In this document: positions 33,038 to 39,610 of the stretch, piece after piece
How positions within the stretch are numbered: position 1 is the first letter of the stretch
Layout: the number at the start of each line of letters is the position of its first letter
NCBI GenBank assembly: GCA_934589675.1
Contig: CAKTOF010000009.1
Coordinates: 26,024 to 90,023, forward strand
DNA length: 64,000 nt
Direction: 5' to 3'
Source of the DNA: an uncultured Oscillospiraceae bacterium
GTDB taxonomy: Bacteria > Bacillota > Clostridia > Oscillospirales > Oscillospiraceae
Position numbers and translations under genes: made by a program
Notes under the pieces: generated by a model
Databases searched by the model: none
The model's input: the letters and a program-made list of their open reading frames with translations, nothing else
Told to the model about the DNA's origin: nothing

Positions 33038-34076
33038 AGGCATCCGGCGCAACCAATTCCGCTTCGAGCTGCTGCGCAGCGGCGTGCGTTATTGCGATGT
33101 GCAGGCGCTCGCCGGCGGCGAAATCAGCTGCACGGCCTCGGCCGCGCTCAAAAAGTCCATTTCCTGCACGCTCCTGCTGCCACATGATGCGCAGCTGCTG
33201 ACCGACCGGCTGCGCGTGTCGCTCCTGTGCGACGGCGTCTGGTCACGGCTTGGGACGTTTGTCGTGACGACGGCGCCGCGCAGCGTCTCCGCTGACGGCC
33301 TTGTCACGTACGACGTCGAGGGCTATGACCTGACGTATCTCGTTTACCGTGCCAAGCTCGAGCGCCGCTCAGACGGCTATTTCGCGGCCGGGACGATGTA
33401 CACCGACGCCGTTGCGACCATCCTGGCTCGCTGCGGCATCACGGATGCGATCATCGCGCCGAGCGAGCTTGCACTCGCCGCTGACCGCGAGGACTGGGAA
33501 ATCGGCGAGAGCTATCTGACCATCGTCAATACGCTCCTGCAGGAGATCGGCTACACTACACTATGGTTCGACGCAAACGGCGTCGCGCGCAGCGAGCCGT
33601 ACACCTCGCCGGTGCTGCGCGACGTGCAGCACCGCTACGCGGCCGGCCTCGATGCTATTATCCTGCGCGAGCACACGGTTGAGGACGACACGTTTGACGC
33701 CTACAACGTATTCCCCGTTGCGGTGTCCAATTTGGACACCGGCAACCCGATCTACGTCACGAGTGTCAACGACGATCCAACGAGCCGCCTGTCCACGGCC
33801 GTGCGCGGCCGCATTGTCGCGCCGGTTGCGCAGCTTGACGGCGCAGCAGATCTCGCCGCCGCGCAGGCATATGCCGATAATCTCAAGCTCAAGTCGATGA
33901 TCAGCACCGAGACAGCAAAGATCCAGACGGCCATCGTGCCGGGGCACGAAGTGCTCGATACGCTGGAGATCAGTCTCCCAGAGCTGTCCGGCAAGTGGGA
34001 GGAAATCGGTTGGTCCATCCCGCTCTCGCCGGATGGGCTTATGACGCACACGATCAGGAGGGCAATTTATGTCTGA
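33030..34076 (+). CDS. Baseplate hub/tail protein (ReqiPepy6 gp37-like)
   Basis: A 348-residue protein downstream of the Fn3 tail protein, with LRVSLLCDGVWSRLGTFVV and TYDVEGYDLTYLV blocks. These fit phage tail hub proteins with a gp27-like fold. It overlaps both neighbours by eight bases. A copy of the 17-bp palindrome lies inside the gene at codons for VSNLDT. Confidence 0.7.
   Translation: MSKGIRRNQFRFELLRSGVRYCDVQALAGGEISCTASAALKKSISCTLLLPHDAQLLTDRLRVSLLCDGVWSRLGTFVVTTAPRSVSADGLVTYDVEGYDLTYLVYRAKLERRSDGYFAAGTMYTDAVATILARCGITDAIIAPSELALAADREDWEIGESYLTIVNTLLQEIGYTTLWFDANGVARSEPYTSPVLRDVQHRYAAGLDAIILREHTVEDDTFDAYNVFPVAVSNLDTGNPIYVTSVNDDPTSRLSTAVRGRIVAPVAQLDGAADLAAAQAYADNLKLKSMISTETAKIQTAIVPGHEVLDTLEISLPELSGKWEEIGWSIPLSPDGLMTHTIRRAIYV
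33723..33739. promoter_or_regulatory. Palindromic 17-bp site 4 (GTGYCC-RAWTY-GGRCAC)
   Basis: GTGTCCAATTTGGACAC has perfect arms and lies within the hub gene, far from any start codon. A promoter-operator role is unlikely at this position, so a centromere-like role fits better. Confidence 0.7.
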
Positions 34077-34467
34077 CATTGCAGAAAGCTATCAGGAGCA
34101 GCAGGCGCAGGAGCCGCGCGAGGTGCAGACGCCGTCGTTCGCAACGGTCACTGCCGTCTACGGCGACGGACTCGGGCTACGGTTCGACGGAGAGAATGAA
34201 CCGAGCCGGAAGCACTATAAGTGCAACCAGTACTGCAAATTCGCGGCCGGGCAGCGCGTCTATCTCGTCAAGGACGGCGGCACGTTCATCGTCCTCTGCC
34301 CGGTCGGCGCGCCTCAGACACCGACTGTCAGCTCAGCGGAAAGCGCCGATCACGCTGACGGTGTATCCGATCAGAATGGATATTTGCTGTATTTCCGCGT
34401 GATCAGCAATGGGCTCCAATTTCGCACGTTCAACGGCGTTGGCTGGGGCGCCTGGACCAATGTTTGA
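34069..34467 (+). CDS. Baseplate-associated protein, possible OB fold
   Basis: A 132-residue protein with FATVTAVYGDGLGLRFDGE and GQRVYLVKDGGTFIVL, the strand pattern of small OB-fold baseplate proteins. It starts eight bases before the hub stop. Confidence 0.6.
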   Translation: MSDIAESYQEQQAQEPREVQTPSFATVTAVYGDGLGLRFDGENEPSRKHYKCNQYCKFAAGQRVYLVKDGGTFIVLCPVGAPQTPTVSSAESADHADGVSDQNGYLLYFRVISNGLQFRTFNGVGWGAWTNV

Positions 34468-34485
34468 TCAAAGGAGGCTGTACCC

Positions 34486-34791
34486 ATGTACATCATGCAG
34501 GGCGATGCGTATGGCATCCCCGTGTACATCACAAACGACGGCGAGCCGGTCACGCCGGAGACGGCCGAGACCGTGGAGATCACGCTCGGCCCGCTTATCA
34601 AAAAGTACCCGGAGGGCGTCTCATTTTCGGACGACGACTGGATCTTCCGGCTGACGCAGCAGGAGGCGTTCGTTCTCTCCGCAGCCGGTGCGGACTGCAA
34701 GGTCCGCGTGAAGTTCAAGAGCGGCGACGTCATCGGCGTCAGCCTTGGCAAGATCGACATTGCTGCGTCGCGCTCGAAGGCGGTGCTGTGA
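34486..34791 (+). CDS. Tail-associated protein of unknown function
   Basis: A 101-residue beta-rich protein (MYIMQGDAYGIPVYITNDGE, SFSDDDWIFRLTQQEAF) resembling upper-baseplate/fibre-adapter proteins. AAGGAGG precedes the ATG. The next gene starts in a TGATG overlap. Confidence 0.6.
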   Translation: MYIMQGDAYGIPVYITNDGEPVTPETAETVEITLGPLIKKYPEGVSFSDDDWIFRLTQQEAFVLSAAGADCKVRVKFKSGDVIGVSLGKIDIAASRSKAVL

Positions 34792-35057
34792 TGGCGCAAA
34801 AACAGTGGGCTGATGGCCGCCTCATCGTCGAGCTTCGCGCCCGCCCGGAGCTGACCGCCGAGCTGGCAGGAAAAGCTATCGGCAGGCCGTACGAAGGAGA
34901 GTACCAGGTCACGCCCAAGATCTCGGAGTCTGTCGTACTCCAGACGGAGGGCAAGTTCATGCAAAAGGACGTCACGGTCCTGAAAATTCCGCAGTTCGAG
35001 GTCTCAAACCCCGAGGGCGGCAAAACTCTGATTATAGGAGACGAGTATTATGGCTAA
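34791..35057 (+). CDS. Small tail-region protein
   Basis: An 88-residue protein starting MAQKQWADGRLIVELRARPE and ending in TLIIGDEYYG. It is coupled to both neighbours by overlaps. The end resembles the trimerising N-terminal tails seen in fibre adapters, but no firm family was recognised. Confidence 0.5.
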   Translation: MAQKQWADGRLIVELRARPELTAELAGKAIGRPYEGEYQVTPKISESVVLQTEGKFMQKDVTVLKIPQFEVSNPEGGKTLIIGDEYYG

Positions 35058-35637
35058 TCAGTACGTCAACAAGATCATCATCGGCAGCGAGACAAAGCTT
35101 GACCTCACCGGTGACGACATCACCGCCGACAAGCTGGCGGCGGGGATCAAGGCGCACGACAAGACCGGCGCGCCGATCGTCGGCACCAGCACGTTTGACA
35201 CCGATACGTCGGACATTACGACGGCGCCGGCCGAGGTCCTCAAGGGCAAGACGTTCGGCGCTGGCGGCAGCGTCAAGACCGGCACCATGCCGAACAATGG
35301 CGCGAAGGCGCTCGACATTACAGATAAGAGTACACCGGTCACGATCCCCATGGGCTTCCACGACGGCAGCGGCAGCGCGAAGATCGCCGACACGGAAGCG
35401 GCCAAGCTCATCCCGGCCAACATCCGCGAGGGCATCACGGTGCTCGGCGTCGAGGGCTCCATGTCCGGTAGTGAGAATATGAAAGCACAGGCCAAAACGG
35501 TCACGCCGACTTTTGCCCAGCAGGAGATCCTCCCGGACGAGACCTACAACTGCTTGTCCTCCGTCAAGGTGGCGGCAATCCCCGTGACCTACACGGACAA
35601 CGATGCGGGAGGTCAGACGCTCAAGGTAGGTGCATAA
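35050..35637 (+). CDS. Tail fibre-type protein 1
   Basis: A 195-residue protein with a repeated fibre module: ADKLAAGIKAHDKTGAPIVGT near residues 25-45, followed by VLKGKTFGAGGSVKTGTM and similar. The same module appears in the proteins starting at 35641 and 36862. A role in host binding is inferred from position. Confidence 0.65.
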   Translation: MANQYVNKIIIGSETKLDLTGDDITADKLAAGIKAHDKTGAPIVGTSTFDTDTSDITTAPAEVLKGKTFGAGGSVKTGTMPNNGAKALDITDKSTPVTIPMGFHDGSGSAKIADTEAAKLIPANIREGITVLGVEGSMSGSENMKAQAKTVTPTFAQQEILPDETYNCLSSVKVAAIPVTYTDNDAGGQTLKVGA

Positions 35638-35640
35638 GCC

Positions 35641-36123
35641 ATGGCTGTCAACAAAGTCGAGATCAACGGCGCAACCGCGCTGGATCTGACACAGGACACC
35701 GTCACGCCCGAGAGCTTGCTTGAGGGCGTAACGGCGCACAACGCCGCCGGGGAGACAATCGTCGGGACGCACTCCGCGGCATCGGGCGCGCACGCAGCGA
35801 CCCATGCGGTAGGCGGATCGGATCCTGTCTCTCCGCAGTCGATCGGCGCGGCGCCGGCCGTGACGACGCAGACGGTCACGCTCACTGCGGCCGGATGGGA
35901 TGCGACAGCCAAGACGCAGACGGTCGCTGTCACGGGCGTCGTGGCCGACGAACTGCAGCAGGTGATTACGCCAGCGCCTGCGATGGCGTCTATGGCGGCG
36001 TACAACGCCGCGGGGATCCTCTGTACAGCGCAGGGCGCTGGCACGCTGACGTTCACAGCATCGACGAATCCGACGGAGGCCATCGTCGTATGCGTGGCTA
36101 TACAAGGAGCGACGCCGCTATGA
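35641..36123 (+). CDS. Tail fibre-type protein 2
   Basis: A 160-residue protein beginning MAVNKVEINGATALDLT with the module PESLLEGVTAHNAAGETIVGT, then an Ala/Thr-rich shaft with AHAATHAVGGSDPVSPQSIGA. Such shaft segments are common in phage collagen-like and fibre proteins. Confidence 0.65.
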   Translation: MAVNKVEINGATALDLTQDTVTPESLLEGVTAHNAAGETIVGTHSAASGAHAATHAVGGSDPVSPQSIGAAPAVTTQTVTLTAAGWDATAKTQTVAVTGVVADELQQVITPAPAMASMAAYNAAGILCTAQGAGTLTFTASTNPTEAIVVCVAIQGATPL

Positions 36124-36479
36124 TCGCGAATCCGACCGCACCGAAAACCTATATGCTTATCAACCGGGCAGAGTCGACCTATTATGACATAGATGTTTCA
36201 GTCAAGCCCGGCGAAACGGCGTTTGTTCCTCAGCACAAGTGCGTGACGGTGTCTGCGGTTGCAGGCGGTCCGCCAAGTCAGCAATATGGGACTTGCCAGA
36301 TAATATATTGCGGCAAGCAAGTGGTATTCCATACGAATGTGAGAGGCCTGGATCGAGTTCACTACACGTTCCTGATGGAAAAGAGCCTGAAGCTGGAGTG
36401 CGGCTTCAAAATGAACTCCGGCACCAGCTTTACTACGGTAGTCATATTGAGCGAAGCTGAGGGAGAGGTCTATGATTAA
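36120..36479 (+). CDS. Tail-region protein of unknown function
   Basis: A 119-residue protein that starts in an ATGA overlap. It is beta-rich (YYDIDVSVKPGETAFVPQHK) and probably a distal fibre or baseplate tip. GC content begins to fall here. Confidence 0.55.
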   Translation: MIANPTAPKTYMLINRAESTYYDIDVSVKPGETAFVPQHKCVTVSAVAGGPPSQQYGTCQIIYCGKQVVFHTNVRGLDRVHYTFLMEKSLKLECGFKMNSGTSFTTVVILSEAEGEVYD

Positions 36480-36849
36480 GCAATGCGATTTTAAGGAGCT
36501 CGCGATTACACCGCCTACCAACAATAAGTGGATCATTCGTGAGTTCTCTGATTCTGAGCTTCCAATCAATTCGCTGGCAGAAACGAGGATCCTGTTTTTC
36601 TCGGCGGGCCAGGTATTTGAGAAAATACAAGTGGGCAAGGCTCAACAGGCGATTTTTCAAATAAACTACATCTGGTACAAGGATAAGAACTCTTCTGTGA
36701 CAAGCGTATACAACTGGCGCCGCAACATACAAAACGGAGTCGTCCTGCAAAACAGCTGGAAGGACCAGACGTATAGAACGCTGTATTTCTTCACTGCGCC
36801 AGATGGGGATCTCTTGACGTGGCTGAATACATACGCAGAAAAACAATGA
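36472..36849 (+). CDS. Tail-region protein in an AT-richer patch
   Basis: A 125-residue protein with aromatic and Asn/Gln-rich composition (WIIREFSDSELPINSLAET). Its codons are visibly AT-richer than the rest of the phage, suggesting recent exchange. Receptor-tip function is inference. Confidence 0.55.
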   Translation: MIKQCDFKELAITPPTNNKWIIREFSDSELPINSLAETRILFFSAGQVFEKIQVGKAQQAIFQINYIWYKDKNSSVTSVYNWRRNIQNGVVLQNSWKDQTYRTLYFFTAPDGDLLTWLNTYAEKQ

Positions 36850-36861
36850 GGTGAAAACGGC

Positions 36862-37584
36862 ATGATTGTAAACCCTAATATTTACAAATCGGGGGGGGTG
36901 GACCTCTCGAAAGCTACAGTAACGGCAGACGATATGGTCGAGGGCGTAACCGCGTATGACGCCGCAGGCGAGCTGATTACGGGGGCAGTGCCGAAAACAG
37001 CAAAAGGTAAGCATTTCGCCAACACAAAAAACTTAACAGATGCGATTGTGTGTACGATTTCTGAGCCTGGCACGTTCGATTCGACCTTTCGCGTCAGACT
37101 CAGGGTTAGTGAGATGCATGCGTTTGAAAAGTATGCGTTTATTGATGGGGATACACAGAAGTACAAATTTGGCGATGCGACCGCTGACGATGTCCTTGCC
37201 GGAAAGACGTTTACAAGCAAAGCAGGAATTAATGTGACAGGGAGAGCTGCATTGTCGGGCAAAACAGCTTTTCTCAAGGTGTATGAAGGCATTTCGGATG
37301 GCGTATGGGTTGATGCGAGAACGAAGGAAACTGTTGAGATTGAAAAGGGTCAGTACGTTGGGTTTTATTCGGGGACGACGCTTGTGTTTTTCAATAACGC
37401 CATGACGGAAAATACAACATATTTGTGGTACCCGGACGTAACCGATAACAGCAATATATGTGTCTGTGTTGGGCAAAGTATACTTTCAAACTCGTCGCTG
37501 GCGAGGTATCCGCAAAGCAGCGGATATGCCAACGCAATAGCAATCCCGCTGTCAATCGGATACACAGACTTTACGGCGACATAA
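36862..37584 (+). CDS. Tail fibre-type protein 3 with poly-G tract near its start
   Basis: A 240-residue protein. The module ADDMVEGVTAYDAAGELITGA recurs from the two upstream fibre genes, followed by ADDVLAGKTFTSKAG and a C-terminal beta-rich domain of different composition. Eight consecutive G (36891-36898) span codons 10-13; slippage would shift the frame after about a dozen residues. Confidence 0.65.
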   Translation: MIVNPNIYKSGGVDLSKATVTADDMVEGVTAYDAAGELITGAVPKTAKGKHFANTKNLTDAIVCTISEPGTFDSTFRVRLRVSEMHAFEKYAFIDGDTQKYKFGDATADDVLAGKTFTSKAGINVTGRAALSGKTAFLKVYEGISDGVWVDARTKETVEIEKGQYVGFYSGTTLVFFNNAMTENTTYLWYPDVTDNSNICVCVGQSILSNSSLARYPQSSGYANAIAIPLSIGYTDFTAT

Positions 37585-37610
37585 AAAGCCGCCCCGGAGG
37601 GCGGCGGAAA

Positions 37611-37639
37611 TTGACAAGGTATGGCGCGCGTGATACGAT
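37611..37639 (+). promoter_or_regulatory. Promoter of the small hydrophobic peptide locus
   Basis: TTGACA (37611-37616) and TACGAT (37634-37639) are 17 bases apart. Transcription would start near 37646 and include the inverted-repeat arm at 37661. Confidence 0.75.
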
Positions 37640-37717
37640 GATAGGGCTCCGAGAGGGGCAGGGCGCTGCTACATAAAAAGGCGGTCAGCCACTTCCTTGC
37701 AAAAGGAGGTGGTGCCG

Positions 37718-37813
37718 ATGGGAAACAGGCGATGGGCGAAAGCCCTTCGGCTTGCGGTATGCTTCTTCGTGATCCTTGCGGTCATGATCTACATATCCCC
37801 AAAAGCGTGTTGA
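37718..37813 (+). CDS. 31-residue hydrophobic peptide, candidate type I toxin
   Basis: The peptide has a basic start (MGNRRWAKALR), one membrane-spanning stretch (LAVCFFVILAVMIYI) and a short SPKAC tail. The ribosome site AAGGAGG, nine bases upstream of the ATG, is locked in a 10-bp hairpin. This resembles membrane-acting type I toxins such as Fst-type and holin-like toxins. It could stabilise the prophage or act in lysis. An antisense RNA has not been demonstrated from sequence. Confidence 0.6.
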   Translation: MGNRRWAKALRLAVCFFVILAVMIYISPKAC

Positions 37814-37841
37814 CCGCTCGGCTGGTACCCAAGCGGTCAAC
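37809..37841 (+). terminator. Hairpin at the end of the peptide gene
   Basis: GTTGACCGCT pairs with AGCGGTCAAC (10 bp) across the stop codon. No strong T-run follows, so it may be a processing or bidirectional structure rather than a simple terminator. Confidence 0.5.
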
Positions 37842-37989
37842 ATAGTTTAGCTGTTTTGACTTCTTAGGGCTGACCGCTTTGCAGCAGCGCCCGTTTCTAT
37901 CGTCAATATATCACTGTGCCGGCCGCCTTGTCAAGTGACAGGGCGGCTTTTTGCTGCCGGAAAGACATTACACAAGGGGAGAAGCAGGG

Positions 37990-38238
37990 ATGGAGGCAAT
38001 CATTGCATCGGCGGTTACGGGGGCTCTGGCCCTGATCGGGGTGGTGATCTCGAGCCGGGCGACGGTGCGGAGCACGGAGGCGAGCATCCGGACGTCGCAG
38101 GCCGTGACGGAGGCGAAGCTCGAGGAGCTCACGCGCGAGGTGCGCGAGCACAACGGCTTTGCAAGGCGGATGCCGGTCGTAGAGGAGCAGATCAAGGTGA
38201 TCAACCACAGGATCGCAGATCTGGAACAGGCACAGTAA
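37990..38238 (+). CDS. Membrane-anchored lysis-module protein, XhlA-like
   Basis: An 82-residue protein with one N-terminal transmembrane helix (IIASAVTGALALIGVVIS) and a coiled coil (LEELTREVREHNGFARRMPV). Such proteins precede holins in many Clostridia phages. The start is placed at MEAIIAS after AGGGGAGAAGCAGGG. Confidence 0.7.
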   Translation: MEAIIASAVTGALALIGVVISSRATVRSTEASIRTSQAVTEAKLEELTREVREHNGFARRMPVVEEQIKVINHRIADLEQAQ

Positions 38239-38257
38239 AGCAGATAGGAGGTTATAT

Positions 38258-38440
38258 ATGAGCAAGTCCATCATCGAGCGGCTGGCGAAGCTGCTCACGG
38301 TCAAGTCCATCGTCACGGTGACGATGACGGCGGTGTTCGCCGCCCTGTGTGTGCAGGGCCGGCTGAGCGGGCAGGAATTTCTGACCGTGTTCACGACGGT
38401 CATCGCGTTCTACTTCGGAACGCAGGCGGTGCGCGAATGA
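38258..38440 (+). CDS. Holin
   Basis: A 60-residue protein with two short hydrophobic segments (IVTVTMTAVFAALCV, FLTVFTTVIAFYFG) directly before the amidase, the usual holin position. ATAGGAGG precedes the start, and the stop overlaps the amidase ATG. Confidence 0.75.
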   Translation: MSKSIIERLAKLLTVKSIVTVTMTAVFAALCVQGRLSGQEFLTVFTTVIAFYFGTQAVRE

Positions 38441-39135
38441 ACCGGCTGCTTGCCGACGCGAGCAACTACCGCCGCGGCCGGGCGCAGAAGATCACGTTTA
38501 TCGTCATCCACTACACGGCCGGCGACGGCGACACGGCCAAGGGCAACTGCAATTACTTCCGCACGCGGAATCTGCGCACGAGCGCGCACTATTTCGTCGA
38601 CGAGCGCGAGGTCTGGCAGTCCGTCGCGGAAACCGACACCGCCTGGCACTGCGGCGCGGAGGCCGGGCAGCGCTACCGCCACCCGACCTGCCGCAACGCC
38701 AACAGCATTGGCATCGAGCTGTGCTCGCGGAAGATTTCCGGGAAATACACGATCCCGGAGGCAACGCAAAGACGCGCCGCCGCGCTCGTCCGGCAGCTTC
38801 TGACGAGGTACGGCCTGAGCGAGGGAAGCGTCATCCGCCACTACGACGTCACGGGCAAGCTCTGCCCCGAGCCGCTCGTGCGCGACAGCGCGGCGTGGGC
38901 GCGCTTTCTGACCATGGTAAAGGAGGAGATCGACATGACCGAGCAGCAGCTGCGCGCCATCGTCCGTGAGGAGCTGGCCGCTGCACTCAAGGGGCAGAAC
39001 ACGAGCGTGTCCGCCGCGCTCGCGGACGAATGGCAGACCGCCATCACCCGCGGCATCACCGACGGCTCCCGCCCCGGCGGCTACGCCACAAGGGCGCAGG
39101 TCGCCGCAATGATCGTGCGGGCAGGAACTACATAA
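38437..39135 (+). CDS. N-acetylmuramoyl-L-alanine amidase (endolysin)
   Basis: A 232-residue endolysin. Residues about 10-155 are an Amidase_2 domain with zinc ligands in VIHYTAG and RHYDVTGKLCPEP. The C-terminus has an acidic coiled linker and a GITDGSRPGGYATRAQVAAMI segment resembling an S-layer homology-type cell-wall motif. It has no signal peptide, so release would depend on the holin. Confidence 0.92.
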   Translation: MNRLLADASNYRRGRAQKITFIVIHYTAGDGDTAKGNCNYFRTRNLRTSAHYFVDEREVWQSVAETDTAWHCGAEAGQRYRHPTCRNANSIGIELCSRKISGKYTIPEATQRRAAALVRQLLTRYGLSEGSVIRHYDVTGKLCPEPLVRDSAAWARFLTMVKEEIDMTEQQLRAIVREELAAALKGQNTSVSAALADEWQTAITRGITDGSRPGGYATRAQVAAMIVRAGTT

Positions 39136-39138
39136 AAA

Positions 39139-39178
39139 GAGCGCATCGCCTTGAGCATCTTCGAGGCGGTGCGCTTTT
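39139..39178 (+). terminator. Terminator of the phage late operon
   Basis: An 11-bp stem (GCGCATCGCCT with AGGCGGTGCGC, one G-T pair) is followed by TTTT just after the amidase stop. Confidence 0.85.
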
Positions 39179-39256
39179 CCTGACATCATTTCTGACATCA
39201 AAACATTGATTTTGGTTTATCATCCATGACGGATTTTGACATGGGTTCGGGTATAG

Positions 39257-39299
39257 AAAAAGTCCTGAAACCCTTGAAAATCAAGCGGTTTCAGGACTT
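39257..39299 (-). terminator. Phage-borne terminator placed behind tRNA-Tyr
   Basis: A perfect 13-bp outer stem (39257 region with 39287-39299) plus an inner CTTGA/TCAAG stem, followed on the minus strand by TTTTTC. It directly follows the tRNA CCA end and replaces the host terminator left at attL. Confidence 0.85.
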
Positions 39300-39355
39300 G
39301 GTGGGGGCGGGTGGATTCGAACCACCGTAGACACAGTCAACAGATTTACAGTCTG
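39298..39355. repeat. attR: 58-bp core within tRNA-Tyr
   Basis: Identical to 6766-6823. The host-derived 5' part of the tRNA adjoins it, so a complete tRNA gene is reconstituted at this end. Confidence 0.95.
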
Positions 39356-39383
39356 CCCCCTTTGGCCACTCGGGAACACCCCC
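39299..39383 (-). tRNA. tRNA-Tyr (anticodon GTA)
   Basis: An 85-base class II tRNA with encoded CCA. The acceptor GGGGGTG pairs with CGCCCCC, the anticodon loop is CTGTAAA, a long variable arm is present and the T loop is TTCGAAT. It is the phage integration target. Confidence 0.95.
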
Positions 39384-39416
39384 ACATATGACGCCCTTCA
39401 AGCGGAAAAGCCGGAT

Positions 39417-39492
39417 TGGAGCTGGTAGACGGACTCGAACCCCCGACCTGCTGATTACAAATCAGCTGCTCTACCAACTGAGCTATACCAGC
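39417..39492 (-). tRNA. tRNA-Thr (anticodon TGT)
   Basis: A 76-base tRNA with encoded CCA, acceptor GCTGGTA/TACCAGC and anticodon loop TTTGTAA. It lies 33 bases upstream of tRNA-Tyr on the same strand and shares its promoter. Confidence 0.95.
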
Positions 39493-39512
39493 ACGCTCAA
39501 AAAGCAAGACTG

Positions 39513-39541
39513 ATTATATAAAATTCCCGGCGAAAAGTCAA
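39513..39541 (-). promoter_or_regulatory. Promoter of the tRNA-Thr/tRNA-Tyr operon
   Basis: On the minus strand TTGACT and TATAAT are 17 bases apart, ending about 20 bases before the tRNA-Thr 5' end. Confidence 0.8.
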
Positions 39542-39610
39542 GCCCAATTTCAAAATTTCTATCATTTCCCGCGCGCGGGCGGCATAGACTGCCGGGAGGT
39601 GATGAACTCC

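Larger units (their letters stand above)
37661..37891 (+). other. Inverted-repeat frame around the peptide gene
   Basis: Two arms at the left, GGGCGCTGCT (37661-37670) and GCGGTCAGCC (37681-37690), are complementary to GGCTGACCGC (37868-37877) and AGCAGCGCCC (37882-37891) at the right. In the transcript the 5' and 3' ends could pair, as in type I toxin mRNAs. The hairpin 37689-37712 (10-bp stem with GCAA loop) holds the AAGGAGG ribosome site in its right arm. Confidence 0.7.
6766..39355. mobile_element. Integrated HK97-type siphovirus prophage
   Basis: A 58-bp direct repeat bounds the element and matches the 3' part of tRNA-Tyr. Inside are a tyrosine integrase beside attL, CI/Cro-like control, replication, partition, packaging, head, tail, lysis and accessory genes in ordinary temperate siphophage order. 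No structural gene is visibly broken, so the prophage may be inducible. Length is about 32.6 kb. It carries parAB, which is unusual for a chromosomally integrated phage. Confidence 0.95.
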
